Positions 46,924 through 55,961 of a DNA stretch of 64,000 nucleotides are shown piece after piece (the stretch's first letter is position 1; the number at the start of each line of letters is the position of its first letter). This stretch comes from Rhodococcus globerulus NBRC 14531 (GTDB lineage: Bacteria > Actinomycetota > Actinomycetes > Mycobacteriales > Mycobacteriaceae). The stretch covers positions 310,001-374,000 of the forward strand of contig NZ_BCWX01000005.1 in NCBI RefSeq assembly GCF_001894805.1. Direction: 5' to 3'. The notes under the pieces were generated by a model. That model worked only from the letters and a program-made list of their open reading frames with translations, did no database searches and had not been told where the DNA came from. The translations under genes were made by a program, and so were the position numbers.

Positions 46924-47946
46924 ATGACAGTCACCCTGATCGATGTCGCAAACGCCGCCGGTGTTTCGCGAAGCACTGCATCACGCGCATTGAGTGGATC
47001 GGCGTTGATCTCTCCGCAGACCAGGGCGGCCGTGCAGGAAGCCGCGCGCAAGCTGCAGTACCGCCCCAATCGCGCCGCGAGCGCGCTGCGCTCCCGGCGG
47101 TCACACCTCATCGGTCTCGTGATGAACAACCTGCTCAACGCGTCGTTCCACACGGTCGCCGAAGTAGTGCAAAAAAGAGCGTCGGACAAGGGTTTTCAAG
47201 TCATCCTCTGCATCACAGACGCTGATGTGTCGCGTGAACGTGACGTGCTCGAGATGCTGGCCGAGCACGGCGTGGACGGGACGATCGTGATCGGTAGCGG
47301 CCGTAACGCCACCGCGACCAACGACCTGCTCTCGGGAAGCGCCGTCGTCAACCTCATTCGGACTGTGGAAGGCAGCAAAGCACCCAACGTTCTTGCCGAC
47401 GACATCGACGGTGCCATGTTCGCTACCCGTCATCTACTCGCACTCGGCCACCGCAACATCGGCTATATCGGCGGCACCGACGACGCGACGTCCGGCCGTG
47501 AACGGTTCGAGGGATACCGCCGCGCGCTGGCAGAGTACGGCGTCGAGGTGGATGAATCACTGGTCAGAAAAGGCTCTTTCACAACGTATTTCGGAGCCGA
47601 GGCAATAGGTTCCCTGCTCGATCACGCGCCGAAGATGACTGCGTTGTACGCCGCCAACCACGAAGCGGTTTTCGGCATCCTTCCCACCCTCGTCGGCCGT
47701 GGCGTGAGCATTCCGAACGAGTTGTCCCTGGTGTGCCACGAGGACATGCCGTGGCTAGAGATGTGGCAACCCGCGATCACCACGATTGACAACGGTGCAG
47801 TACAACTGGCCAATGTCGCAATGGATCTTCTTTTCCAGCAAATAGATTCGGGGAAACTCGGCAAAGAAGACCATGGCCGTACCTACCGGATCGGCTCGAC
47901 GCTGATCGACCGAAATTCCTGCGCGCCACATGACGGAGGTCACTGA
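46924..47946 (+). CDS. LacI-family transcriptional regulator
   Basis: 340 aa. N-terminal helix-turn-helix (TLIDVANAAGVSRSTASRALSG) and hinge (SALRSRRSHLIGLV), then the periplasmic-binding-protein-like sensor domain (GTIVIGSGRNA, RHLLALGHRNIGYIGG). ATG 46924 lies after AAGAGGACACG. Divergent from the four-gene catabolic operon and upstream of the ABC importer, so it probably represses both until an inducer is present (inference). Confidence 0.93.
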   Translation: MTVTLIDVANAAGVSRSTASRALSGSALISPQTRAAVQEAARKLQYRPNRAASALRSRRSHLIGLVMNNLLNASFHTVAEVVQKRASDKGFQVILCITDADVSRERDVLEMLAEHGVDGTIVIGSGRNATATNDLLSGSAVVNLIRTVEGSKAPNVLADDIDGAMFATRHLLALGHRNIGYIGGTDDATSGRERFEGYRRALAEYGVEVDESLVRKGSFTTYFGAEAIGSLLDHAPKMTALYAANHEAVFGILPTLVGRGVSIPNELSLVCHEDMPWLEMWQPAITTIDNGAVQLANVAMDLLFQQIDSGKLGKEDHGRTYRIGSTLIDRNSCAPHDGGH

Positions 47947-48165
47947 AAACAGCAACGATCGTGGCGCACGACACGCTGTTTCGTTAACAGTTCGTTTCGT
48001 CGGTATCTCTCGCGTTAACGGCGTTGACCCTTCATCAATCGCGTGCCAAGCTCAGTGCAATCGATCCCATGAAACTGATTCGGACGATTCAGAGCCTCCC
48101 CAAAATGTGCTTTGGAGCCCGAAAAAAATGTAGGCGGAAGCCACTCCCGAAAGGCAACTCGAAAA

Positions 48166-49026
48166 ATGCGCAGAATCCTCGCAGTCGCAGCCGCCACCGC
48201 TTTGGCAGCCACCCTCACAGCCTGTGGATCGGGAAGCGACGACACTGCCGCTCCCACCGACTGCACCCCCACACTGGGATCATCGGACCTCGCAGAAGAA
48301 GGCACCCTCACCATCGCCACCAACGCCACGCTCCCACCGATGCAGTACGTGGACGAGTCAGGCAAGGTCGTCGGAATGCGCGTTGACCTGGGCAAGGAGA
48401 TCGCGAACCGCCTGTGCCTGCGCGCCGACTTCGTCAACATCGAGTTCGACGCCCAGATCCCCGGCGTGCAGAGCGGCCGTTGGGACATGATCGACACCGG
48501 GATGTTCTACACACCGGCTCGCGCCGAGACCATCTCGCTCGTTCCCTACGAGGTTCAGGCGGTCTCCGTCTCGGTACCGGCAGGAAACCCCGAGTCCATC
48601 TCGTCCGTCGACGATCTGGCCGGTAAGACCATCGCCGTCGAGGCACCGGGATACGAGTTCGACACGCTCAACGCATTGAACGAGACATTCAGCGCCGCCG
48701 GCAAGCCGACCATGAACGTGCAAACCTTCAAGACGAATGCTGATGCTTACCAAGCACTTTCGGCAGGACAAGCGGACGGGGCGGCGATCGTGAGCTCGGT
48801 AACCTCCTTCTACCAGAAGGACGGCCGCTTCGAGACGGGCGTCGACGGCATCAACAACTCACCCTTGGCCCTCGGATTCTCCCAAGGCAGCAAAACTGCC
48901 GTCGAGGTGGCGCGCGTCCTCACCGACATGCGTGCCGACGGCTACCTCCCCGCTCTGTTCGAGGAATACGGCGTCGACGGTTACGACGGCGATATCTCCG
49001 TCAGTACCGGCCCGCTGCAGCCCTGA
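48166..49026 (+). CDS. Polar amino-acid ABC transporter substrate-binding lipoprotein (SBP_bac_3)
   Basis: 286 aa. Signal and lipobox LTAC (Cys about 20), then a family-3 binding fold (LTIATNATLPPMQYVDESG, GMRVDLGKEIANRL, RWDMIDTGMFYTPAR). ATG 48166 is chosen over a TTG at 48112 because the lipoprotein signal begins there; AAAGG lies 13 bases upstream. First gene of an importer operon with permease and ATPase; three small hairpins follow it before the permease. Confidence 0.9.
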   Translation: MRRILAVAAATALAATLTACGSGSDDTAAPTDCTPTLGSSDLAEEGTLTIATNATLPPMQYVDESGKVVGMRVDLGKEIANRLCLRADFVNIEFDAQIPGVQSGRWDMIDTGMFYTPARAETISLVPYEVQAVSVSVPAGNPESISSVDDLAGKTIAVEAPGYEFDTLNALNETFSAAGKPTMNVQTFKTNADAYQALSAGQADGAAIVSSVTSFYQKDGRFETGVDGINNSPLALGFSQGSKTAVEVARVLTDMRADGYLPALFEEYGVDGYDGDISVSTGPLQP

Positions 49027-49087
49027 GCTCCGCTCATCTTCAGCCCTGAGCTCCGCTCATCTTCAATGCTGAGCTCCGCTCATCTAG
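49023..49087 (+). repeat. Three tandem 23-bp mini-hairpin repeats
   Basis: Units start at 49023, 49046 and 49069. Each contains TGAGC-tcc-GCTCA, able to form a 5-bp stem with a 3-base loop, followed by TCTTCA or TCTAGC. They fill the spacer between the binding-protein and permease genes. Confidence 0.85.
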
Positions 49088-49102
49088 CCGAAAGGTAACC
49101 CC

Positions 49103-49843
49103 ATGTGGTCCTGGGATGCATTCTTCTCGATCTTGACCAGTAAGCAGCTGCTCGAGGGCGCATGGGTCACCATCTGGCTCACTGTCGTCAGCATGGTTCT
49201 CGGCCTGATGCTGGCCGTCGTCGTTGCTGCGGCACGCTCCTCCCGCTGGTGGATTCTGCGGGCAATTGTCGGCTTCTACGTGTGGTTGATGCGCGGCACT
49301 CCCCTACTGGTGCAATTGGTCATCATCTATACCGGCTTGCCTCAGGTGGGAATCAAGCTCGGAGTCATCGAGTCCGCCCTACTCGGGCTTGTTCTCAACG
49401 AAGCCGCCTACCTGTCCGAGATCGTCCGGTCCGGACTGATGTCGGTGCCGGCCGGTCAGACCGAGGCGGCCCGGGCGCTGGGCATGTCGCCGTTCAAGGT
49501 ATTCCGAGTTGTAGTGCTACCCCAGGCATTTCGCGTCATGATTCCGCCGCTGGGCAACAGCTTCAACGGATTGCTCAAGACCACAACCTTGGTATCGGTC
49601 ATCTCGGTCCAAGAGTTGTTGCGGCGCACACAGTTTCTGGTACAGGTCAACTTCCGAGTACTCGAAGGCCTGTGCGCGGCGGCTCTGTACTTCCTCGTCC
49701 TGACCACTGCCTGGGGAATGATTCAGCGTGTACTCGAAGCCCGCGCCGGCCGGGGATACGACCGTAACTACAAGCGCAAGAACACTTCCGGCGATGCAAA
49801 AGTCGCCGAGTCGGCTCAGCTAGCGGAAGCAGTGAACAGATGA
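49103..49843 (+). CDS. Polar amino-acid ABC transporter permease
   Basis: 246 aa, five predicted helices. The EAA loop that contacts the ATPase is [22 protein letters not shown], and the His/Glu/Pro/polar-amino-acid family start [15 protein letters not shown] is seen. The same polypeptide would form a homodimer since only one permease gene is present. ATG 49103 lies 10 bases after GAAAGG; the stop overlaps the ATPase gene by four bases. Confidence 0.93.
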   Translation: MWSWDAFFSILTSKQLLEGAWVTIWLTVVSMVLGLMLAVVVAAARSSRWWILRAIVGFYVWLMRGTPLLVQLVIIYTGLPQVGIKLGVIESALLGLVLNEAAYLSEIVRSGLMSVPAGQTEAARALGMSPFKVFRVVVLPQAFRVMIPPLGNSFNGLLKTTTLVSVISVQELLRRTQFLVQVNFRVLEGLCAAALYFLVLTTAWGMIQRVLEARAGRGYDRNYKRKNTSGDAKVAESAQLAEAVNR

Positions 49844-50625
49844 CCACCACCGACATTGCCGCCGCCACAACGGTTGTTCGCGTCGAGAACATGATCAAGT
49901 CCTTCAACGACGTCCGGGTACTCGACGGCATCGATTTCAGCGTCGCCGAGGGCGAAGTTGTACTGCTGCTCGGACCGTCCGGTAGCGGCAAGAGCACCCT
50001 CCTGCGCACCCTCAACTGCCTCGAGATCATCGACTCAGGGATCGTCGAAGTATGTGGCGAATCGATGGGCTACGTCGACAGCAACGGCAAACGGCGCTTG
50101 CGCAGCGAAGCACAGATCGCGAAACAACGGCAGGGCACGGGGATGGTGTTCCAGAATTTCAACCTCTTCCCGATGATGACCGCTGTGGAGAACGTCGCAG
50201 CCGGCCCACGTCACGTACAGGGAGTACCCAAGGACGAAGCCCAGGCGCAGGCGCGCGAACTCCTCGCCCTGGTCGGGTTGTCCGACAAAGCCGAGAACTA
50301 CCCCTCCCAGCTCTCCGGCGGACAACAACAACGCGTGGCCATCGCCCGAGCACTGGCCATGAAGCCGAGCGTCATGCTTTTCGACGAGCCGACCTCGGCG
50401 CTCGACCCGGAAATGGTCAAGGAGGTGCTTGACGTGATGGTCCGGCTTCGCGACGAAGGTATGACCATGGTGGTGGTCACCCATGAAATGGCATTTGCCC
50501 GCGCTGCCGCGGATCGCATCGTTTTCATGAGTGACGGCAAGATCGTCGAAGACGCTGCTCCGGATCAATTCTTCGACAACCCTCGGAATCCTCGCACCCG
50601 GGCGTTCCTGGGGCAGATCCTGTGA
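49840..50625 (+). CDS. Polar amino-acid ABC transporter ATP-binding protein
   Basis: 261 aa. Walker [11 protein letters not shown]-loop VFQNFNLFP, signature [15 protein letters not shown], Walker [14 protein letters not shown], and switch His in VVTHEM. A short insert (about [16 protein letters not shown]) lies before the Q-loop. Drives import of a polar amino acid or related ureide-derived compound; location beside the LacI-controlled catabolic operon suggests a shared substrate (inference). Confidence 0.95.
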   Translation: MTTTDIAAATTVVRVENMIKSFNDVRVLDGIDFSVAEGEVVLLLGPSGSGKSTLLRTLNCLEIIDSGIVEVCGESMGYVDSNGKRRLRSEAQIAKQRQGTGMVFQNFNLFPMMTAVENVAAGPRHVQGVPKDEAQAQARELLALVGLSDKAENYPSQLSGGQQQRVAIARALAMKPSVMLFDEPTSALDPEMVKEVLDVMVRLRDEGMTMVVVTHEMAFARAAADRIVFMSDGKIVEDAAPDQFFDNPRNPRTRAFLGQIL

Positions 50626-50637
50626 CAAAGTGGAGTC

Positions 50638-51066
50638 ATGACACGAGTGACCGAGTCCCTCAGCAGCCAGCTTCCCGACACATTCGACCAGGCCGTGGCC
50701 CGCGTCGAAGACTCTTTCGAGGAAACAGCAACCCGCATCAAGGAATCTGACGCAGCCGACAACGCCCGTCGCATCGCCGCTGTGGTCGCCACGGCAACTG
50801 CCCGTGGCGCCGGACAGCTCGGCCTGTTCCTGGGCCGTCAGAGCGCTGTTCTCGCCAAGAAGGGCGTGGAGTGTGCAAAGTCCCTCCCCGCCAAGTCAGC
50901 GGCGCGCGCAGAGCGTGAACCGAAGCCGCGTGGACGTAAGCGCATCGGCCTGTTCGTCATTGCCGGTGTGGCTGTGATCGGTGGAGCTGTTTTCTACAAG
51001 AGCCGCCACCGCGAGCACCCGCCGGTAGCGTCGGCTCCGCCGCGAGTTGACGAACAGACTGCGTAG
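50638..51066 (+). CDS. cwsA: CwsA-like cell wall synthesis protein
   Basis: 142 aa. A helical N-terminal region, a basic linker (EREPKPRGRKR), one membrane helix (IGLFVIAGVAVIGGAVFY) and a Pro-rich end (HPPVASAPPRVDEQ). Size, topology and position between gyrA/tRNA-Ala and ppiA on the opposite strand match Rv0008c (CwsA), which binds CrgA and Wag31; direct sequence similarity is weak, so the name rests mainly on context. ATG 50638 begins 12 bp after the ABC ATPase stop. Confidence 0.62.
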   Translation: MTRVTESLSSQLPDTFDQAVARVEDSFEETATRIKESDAADNARRIAAVVATATARGAGQLGLFLGRQSAVLAKKGVECAKSLPAKSAARAEREPKPRGRKRIGLFVIAGVAVIGGAVFYKSRHREHPPVASAPPRVDEQTA

Positions 51067-51130
51067 ATCTTGAAGCAAAGAGGCCCGGAACACAGTGTGT
51101 TCCGGGCCTCTCTTCGTTGGTGAGCGCCAG

Positions 51131-52414
51131 TCAGCAGTTCGACGGCGCCGGAACGTTGTTGAACCGATCGATCATGTAGCCGATGGATTCCGGTGTTCCC
51201 GTGATGTACGGGGCTAGATGGCCCAGTGCAACACCCGGAGCGACAGAGGGCAGCTCGTTGACGGAGAACTGCACCGTCGCGCCGTTGCTGCACCATTCCC
51301 GCGCGAGTTCCTGTCCCTGGCCGAACGGCACGATGTCGTCAGCTCGCCCGTGCTGGATCAGGACCGGCGACGTCGGCGTCAGGTTGCCGATCTTCTGTTC
51401 TGCCAGGATCCCCTGTGCAACGGGCAAGCGATCGAGCACAACCGACAACGATTCGCCCGACTTCGTGAACTCCGACGTCTTCTGGAAGGCAAATTGCAGG
51501 CCCGTCTCGCCGACGCACTGATTTTTGGTCGCCGCGAGCATCGCGCGTCCACGATCGTTGATTTCCGCGTCGAGTAGCGGCTCCACGTCGGGGTACTGAG
51601 CCACGATTCCGTTGAGCGCGTATCCGATCAAGCCGGTGAGAAATGTGCCGTCGATCTGCTCGAGGGTGGCTTCCAGATCAGCCGGAGGAGCGCCCGCGTA
51701 CGTGCCCTTCAGATCGAGCTCCGGGGCGTACGACGGCTTCAGCTCCGTTGCTGCAGCGGCAGCGCCGCCACCCTGCGAATAACCCCACAGGCCGACGGGC
51801 CCGTTGTCGGGAATGCTGGTGTTCGGAAGTTGCTGCGCAGCCCGCACCGAATCGAGGACGGCGTGCGCTTCGGCGGCGCGGTTCACGTACGTGTGGTCGC
51901 CCGGCGTTCCCAGCCCGTCGTAGTCGGTGACCACAACGGCAATGCCGTTGAGCAACAACATATTCACCCAGATGGACTCGTAGCCGACCATCACGTCCGT
52001 CGGAAACCTGTATTCCAGTCCGGTGTTGAACAGCTTGGACGGGGCACACTGGTCACCTTGTCCGTGAGTACCTACTGCGCTGGCAACCAGTGGACGCGCC
52101 CCCTGCCCGGTCCACGGGTTTGTCGGCTCGAGGTACGTGCCGGTGACTGCAACGGGAGCACCAGTGGCGTCTTCGCTGCGGTACATGATCTTGGTGGCGG
52201 CAGCCGGCCACGGACCATTCGATCCCGGCACGCTGAGAAGCAAGGGCGTCGGCTCACTGCGAATGAGGTCGCCGTTGCCCCCGGCGGGCAGTTCAGTCGG
52301 CGGAGTGTAGAAATCCGCCGGCTCAGCTGCCGCGAACGGCGCCGTTGCAGCACTGACCACCAGTGCTGCAACGGACAGGCCTGCTGCCCACCACATTCGG
52401 TTCTTCACGTTCAC
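51131..52414 (-). CDS. Secreted LIP-family lipase/esterase
   Basis: 427 aa. Sec signal peptide (residues 1-about 30, cleavage after FAAA). Alpha/beta hydrolase core: PLVASAVGTHGQGDQCAPS, TDYDGLGTPGDHTYVN, nucleophile GYSQGGGAAAAA, and Asp in IQHGRADDIVPF with a late His (LGHLAPY). This is the secretory lipase (LIP) family found in Candida and actinobacteria. Upstream is a 12-bp palindrome CTTACCGGTAAG. Convergent with cwsA-like. Confidence 0.9.
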   Translation of the reverse strand: MNVKNRMWWAAGLSVAALVVSAATAPFAAAEPADFYTPPTELPAGGNGDLIRSEPTPLLLSVPGSNGPWPAAATKIMYRSEDATGAPVAVTGTYLEPTNPWTGQGARPLVASAVGTHGQGDQCAPSKLFNTGLEYRFPTDVMVGYESIWVNMLLLNGIAVVVTDYDGLGTPGDHTYVNRAAEAHAVLDSVRAAQQLPNTSIPDNGPVGLWGYSQGGGAAAAATELKPSYAPELDLKGTYAGAPPADLEATLEQIDGTFLTGLIGYALNGIVAQYPDVEPLLDAEINDRGRAMLAATKNQCVGETGLQFAFQKTSEFTKSGESLSVVLDRLPVAQGILAEQKIGNLTPTSPVLIQHGRADDIVPFGQGQELAREWCSNGATVQFSVNELPSVAPGVALGHLAPYITGTPESIGYMIDRFNNVPAPSNC

Positions 52415-52485
52415 GTTCTCCCCACGTCGTTTGCACTGTGCTCTGACACACAGTGAACGCAGGGTAACATATACCGCAAAACAAA

Positions 52486-52497
52486 CTTACCGGTAAG
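52486..52497. promoter_or_regulatory. 12-bp palindrome upstream of the LIP lipase gene
   Basis: CTTACCGGTAAG, a perfect palindrome 72 bases before the lipase start and downstream of the next gene's stop. A related site, CTTACTGGTAAG, lies upstream of gyrB. Confidence 0.35.
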
Positions 52498-52536
52498 GAA
52501 AGAACCTTAGAGTCGTTGCTGTACAGCTACTTTCAC

Positions 52537-54204
52537 CTATTTCGTCGGCTCCACATTGTTGGTCAGGAGCGCACGCAACTGCTCGGTGTTCTCCGGCGTC
52601 CACGTCGTCGGATGCAAGATGTTGGCCCACATGTCCGCGGCATCTTCGCCGTAGTTGTGCCCATGACCCGACGGAACATCCGCCGAGAACACCATGTCGA
52701 GCGTGACCTGCCAGAACGTCACAAGAGGAATCCACGTCATACCCGGATCGACGTCGCGGCCCTCCGGCTTTTCGCTCAACCAGTCGGGCTTGTTGAGGAG
52801 GAGGTCGAACGACCACCACGTGATGGGGTCACTGGCGTGCTGCCAGTAAACGATTCGATCGTCAGCCCAGTCGGCCTCGAGCTCCAGGTCGATCGGATCA
52901 GCGGCAAAACGGATCGACTCGCCGCCGTCGATCACGGGAAGAATCTCCCGCGAACCAGAGTCACGATTGTTCGTGATCTCCTGCCACTGCTCCGTGAAGT
53001 TGGGTGTGCCCACCCACAAAGCTCCGTCGACGCGCGTCATCATGTCCTGGTCCCCGGCAAAAGCGGCCTGGCCGCCGTACGAACCGAGGCTCTCACCGAA
53101 CACGACCAACTCGGGACGCGTCTCCACGGGCAGGTTGATCCACTCCGCAAAAACAGCATTGAACAACGCGCGGCCGGCGACCATCGGTGTTTCGCGGTCC
53201 GCGATGAAGGCCAACGGACTCGGCAGGAACGAGTACTGCATCGATGCAATGGCGGTGTCACCGTCCTCGACATATTCGAACGCCGACGCCACATCCTCGT
53301 TGACCCAACCACGACCCGTGGTTGTCACGACGGCCAGAGTTCCGCGGTCGAACCCACCGGTGCGCTTGAGTTCGTCCACAACCCGGTTTGCCACGCCGCG
53401 AATCGAATCCGAGGACTCACGCCCGGCATACACGCGGATCGGCTGCTTCGCCTCACGCCCCGTCAGCGCCGTGATCTCCGCCGCAGTGGGGCCACTACCC
53501 ATGAAGGTGCGCCCTTCCTGCCCCAGCGAGTCCCAGGCTTCCGCAGACATCGGTGAACCACTGCGTTCGGCAATGAGAGGCTGTTCGATGCCGTCCGGAG
53601 TTTCGGTATCCGCACCCGAGAAGCTCCAGTTCGCGAACGCGATCAACCCGTTGTACAGCGCACCGTTCACGACAAAGACAGCAAGAGCGAGAACCACAAC
53701 AAGGCTGGCGACCTTCGCCGCTTCCTTCGGGACGAACCGCAATGCGAACTGCGAAAGGCGGTTCGTGGAATGGCGAATGCCGCGCGATGCCTCGAGCAGG
53801 ATGAACCAGATGAACAGCGAAATAAGCGCAACCAGAAGGTAGTTTGCCGCACTGTCACGCGGCATACCGACAAGTTCACGGACGATCCGCTGCCACCGCG
53901 CCCCCAGAATCAAGAAGAGCGGAACTGCGATCACGGCCACCACCGCCATCGTCCGCCACGCGATCTTCTTCGTGCGCTCCGACCACTGCGGTTCGACGCC
54001 ACACTTGCGAACCGTCCACGCGACCAGAGTTCCGATCGCGTAACCCATTGCCAGAGAAATACCCGTCGCGACGCCCTGCAAATACCACACTCGAGGCAGC
54101 AGCGACGGGGTCATCGACCAGGTGAAAAACACCAGCGCAAAGGCAAGGCCGACAGGATGAAGCGTCCCGCAATAGCGGCGTATGCGGTCCCACACAGATC
54201 TCAT
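52537..54204 (-). CDS. Membrane-anchored alpha/beta-hydrolase (Abhydrolase_9 family)
   Basis: 555 aa. About five N-terminal membrane helices (LVFFTWSMTPSLLPRVWYLQG, then AVVAVIAVPLFLIL and LLVALISLFIWFILL) precede a soluble hydrolase domain with nucleophile elbow VFGESLGSYGGQAAF and Asp/His residues in its last third. The family (PF10081/PF15420) is actinobacterial and uncharacterised; a role on envelope lipids is plausible. ATG 54204 follows the tRNA-Ala terminator. Its last codons adjoin the lipase promoter region. Confidence 0.87.
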   Translation of the reverse strand: MRSVWDRIRRYCGTLHPVGLAFALVFFTWSMTPSLLPRVWYLQGVATGISLAMGYAIGTLVAWTVRKCGVEPQWSERTKKIAWRTMAVVAVIAVPLFLILGARWQRIVRELVGMPRDSAANYLLVALISLFIWFILLEASRGIRHSTNRLSQFALRFVPKEAAKVASLVVVLALAVFVVNGALYNGLIAFANWSFSGADTETPDGIEQPLIAERSGSPMSAEAWDSLGQEGRTFMGSGPTAAEITALTGREAKQPIRVYAGRESSDSIRGVANRVVDELKRTGGFDRGTLAVVTTTGRGWVNEDVASAFEYVEDGDTAIASMQYSFLPSPLAFIADRETPMVAGRALFNAVFAEWINLPVETRPELVVFGESLGSYGGQAAFAGDQDMMTRVDGALWVGTPNFTEQWQEITNNRDSGSREILPVIDGGESIRFAADPIDLELEADWADDRIVYWQHASDPITWWSFDLLLNKPDWLSEKPEGRDVDPGMTWIPLVTFWQVTLDMVFSADVPSGHGHNYGEDAADMWANILHPTTWTPENTEQLRALLTNNVEPTK

Positions 54205-54292
54205 GCGGGAATCGTAAGCGCAGAGCGTCCCATTTCAGGCACGGTACCGCCCAGTCGGCATGCTAATTCTCACGATCTGGGTGCGCACAGAC

Positions 54293-54328
54293 AAAAACAC
54301 CCTCCCAGTTTCCCGGGAGGGTGTTTTC
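54293..54328. terminator. Bidirectional terminator after tRNA-Ala
   Basis: Inverted repeat AAAACACCCTCCC / GGGAGGGTGTTTT around a short loop; the A/T ends give a U-tract on either strand. It ends the tRNA transcript on the minus strand. Confidence 0.88.
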
Positions 54329-54334
54329 TTACTG

Positions 54335-54407
54335 TGGAGCCTAGGAGATTCGAACTCCTGACATCTGCCTTGCAAAGGCAGCGCTCTACCAACTGAGCTA
54401 AGGCCCC
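54335..54407 (-). tRNA. tRNA-Ala (anticodon TGC)
   Basis: 73 nt, no encoded CCA. Acceptor GGGGCCT pairs with AGGCTCC (one G-T pair); anticodon stem CTGCC/GGCAG with loop TTTGCAA; T-loop TTCGAAT. Matches alaT downstream of gyrA in mycobacteria. Confidence 0.97.
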
Positions 54408-54443
54408 GTTCGGTTTTCCGACCGGAGTCAGAGTACCTATGTT

Positions 54444-54554
54444 CTAGCTTGTTTCCAAATCGTGCCAAACCTTGTCTCCGCGCTGACTTTTGATCAACTT
54501 GGTGACTACGAGAGACACCAGAATGCTAGCCCCGACAAGCAGGAAAACCTTCAT
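54444..54554 (-). CDS. DLW-39-like small membrane protein
   Basis: 36 aa between the two tRNA genes. One hydrophobic segment (VFLLVGASILVSLVV), then a basic/polar tail ending DKVWHDLETS. The size, single helix and D-x-x-W-H-x-x-E-T-like end resemble the actinobacterial DLW-39 small proteins, often coded near gyrase. ATG 54554 has AAGGG about ten bases upstream; stop TAG at 54444. Too short for confident statistics, hence moderate confidence. Confidence 0.55.
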   Translation of the reverse strand: MKVFLLVGASILVSLVVTKLIKSQRGDKVWHDLETS

Positions 54555-54582
54555 TCCAGCAACCCTTCTTCGGCACAAGGAG

Positions 54583-54656
54583 TGGGCCTAGGAGGACTTG
54601 AACCTCCGACCTCTTCATTATCAGTAAAGCGCTCTAACCACCTGAGCTATAGGCCC
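54583..54656 (-). tRNA. tRNA-Ile (anticodon GAT)
   Basis: 74 nt, no encoded CCA. Acceptor GGGCCTA/TAGGCCC; anticodon loop CTGATAA in stem TTTA-type arm; T-loop TTCAAGT. Matches ileT downstream of gyrA. Confidence 0.97.
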
Positions 54657-54731
54657 CTGAACCGGTTTCAAAGATTACCCCACCGGCCCGCTAACACCAA
54701 AACGGGTCCGGTGGGGCAACGTTTATGCAGG

Positions 54732-55961
54732 TCAGTCGCGGTCTGCGAGAGTTACCTCGACGCCGCCAACCAAGTCGCTGCAGAGGTTGTAGATGAACGA
54801 TCCGATCGTGACGAGCGCGGTGAACAACACCATGTTCGCCAAACCGATCACTGCGGAATAGCCGAAGACTTGCCCCGCTGTCACCAGTCCGTCGGATCCG
54901 CCATCGGACACGATGTCCGTAAAAGCGTTGTTCAGGCGGTCCCAGACGCCCATACCGTCCAAAACGACGTACAGAAGACCGACAGCCACCATCCACACGA
55001 AGAAAAGTGAAACCGAGATCACAGAAGTGATCTTGAGCGTGGACCACGGATCGATACGACGAATCTGCACCGTCGCCCGTAAAGGCCCCCCGCCGGACGC
55101 AGCCGCAACGGCAGCGACGTGATTTTTGTCACCAACGGCCGCCTGCGGCAGGGGATGCTTCGCCTCGGAGAGGTCCGGCATGTCCTTCGGCAGATCCTTA
55201 CGGCTGATATGCCGAGTCGGACCGTCGATCGCCGCAGCCTTGGCCCGGGGACCGGCCGGAGCATTTCCGGCCGGTGCGTTGGGCCCCTTCGGCGGGGCAA
55301 CCGTCTTATTCGCAACCGTCTTATTCGCCACAGTCTTGTCGGCGACGGTCTTGTTGTCGACCGCGTTGTTCATGGCCGCGTTGTTCATGGCCGCGTTGTT
55401 CATGGCCGCGTTGTTCGCGACCTTCGGAGCAGCCGTTCCCGTGACCACCGGCCGAGCCGGCGGCTGCGACGGAGATCCAGGACCTGTTGGCCGCTGGTTC
55501 GGCGGACCGACCGGCGGTTTCCCGGCAGCAGGTGCAGGCCCCTTCCGAACCTCGGGTCGCGGCGCAGCCGGACGGGTGATGTTGGTCTGGGGTTCGCGCT
55601 GCTGCACCCCAGGCTGCTGCGTAACAGGCTGCGGACCTGACTGCTGCTGACCACGCTGCCACGGCGGCGCCTGATTACCCCGTGCCTGATTAGCCGGTGC
55701 AGGCGCGTCAGGTGCCTTCGGGGCAGCGGGAGCAGCCGGTGCACTCTTCCCAGCCGCAGGCTGTGCCGACTTGTCGGCCACAGCCTTGGAATCGGCGGCA
55801 GAGCCGCTTGGCTTACCAGCGGCCGGAGGTTTCGAAGCCTCAACGGGAGACTGCGAGCCCCCTGCACCCGCCGGAGCAGCTGGCTGCTCCGGCTTTGGGG
55901 GCGTCGAACCGGAAGTGCTCGTGCTCTTCTGGTCACTGCCCGGCTGGTTGGGAGTGCTCAC
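54732..55961 (-). CDS. DUF3566 membrane protein with long Pro/Ala/Asn-rich N-terminal region
   Basis: 409 aa. The first about 280 residues are disordered, rich in Pro, Ala, Gln and Lys, with short in-frame repeats (MNNAA four times, [10 protein letters not shown]). The C-terminal about 115 residues are DUF3566: [21 protein letters not shown], a first helix, then [19 protein letters not shown] and a terminal segment. Homologue of Rv0007. GTG/ATG start at 55961 meets the gyrA stop, so it is co-transcribed with gyrBA. Role unknown; a link to division or gyrase is only positional. Confidence 0.9.
   Translation of the reverse strand: MSTPNQPGSDQKSTSTSGSTPPKPEQPAAPAGAGGSQSPVEASKPPAAGKPSGSAADSKAVADKSAQPAAGKSAPAAPAAPKAPDAPAPANQARGNQAPPWQRGQQQSGPQPVTQQPGVQQREPQTNITRPAAPRPEVRKGPAPAAGKPPVGPPNQRPTGPGSPSQPPARPVVTGTAAPKVANNAAMNNAAMNNAAMNNAVDNKTVADKTVANKTVANKTVAPPKGPNAPAGNAPAGPRAKAAAIDGPTRHISRKDLPKDMPDLSEAKHPLPQAAVGDKNHVAAVAAASGGGPLRATVQIRRIDPWSTLKITSVISVSLFFVWMVAVGLLYVVLDGMGVWDRLNNAFTDIVSDGGSDGLVTAGQVFGYSAVIGLANMVLFTALVTIGSFIYNLCSDLVGGVEVTLADRD
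55361..55416 (-). repeat. 15-bp tandem repeat in the DUF3566 gene
   Basis: Three full units ccgcgttgttcatgg (55361, 55376, 55391) and a partial fourth, coding the MNNAA repeats. Adjacent 18-bp units around 55300-55350 code the VANKT repeats. Confidence 0.85.
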
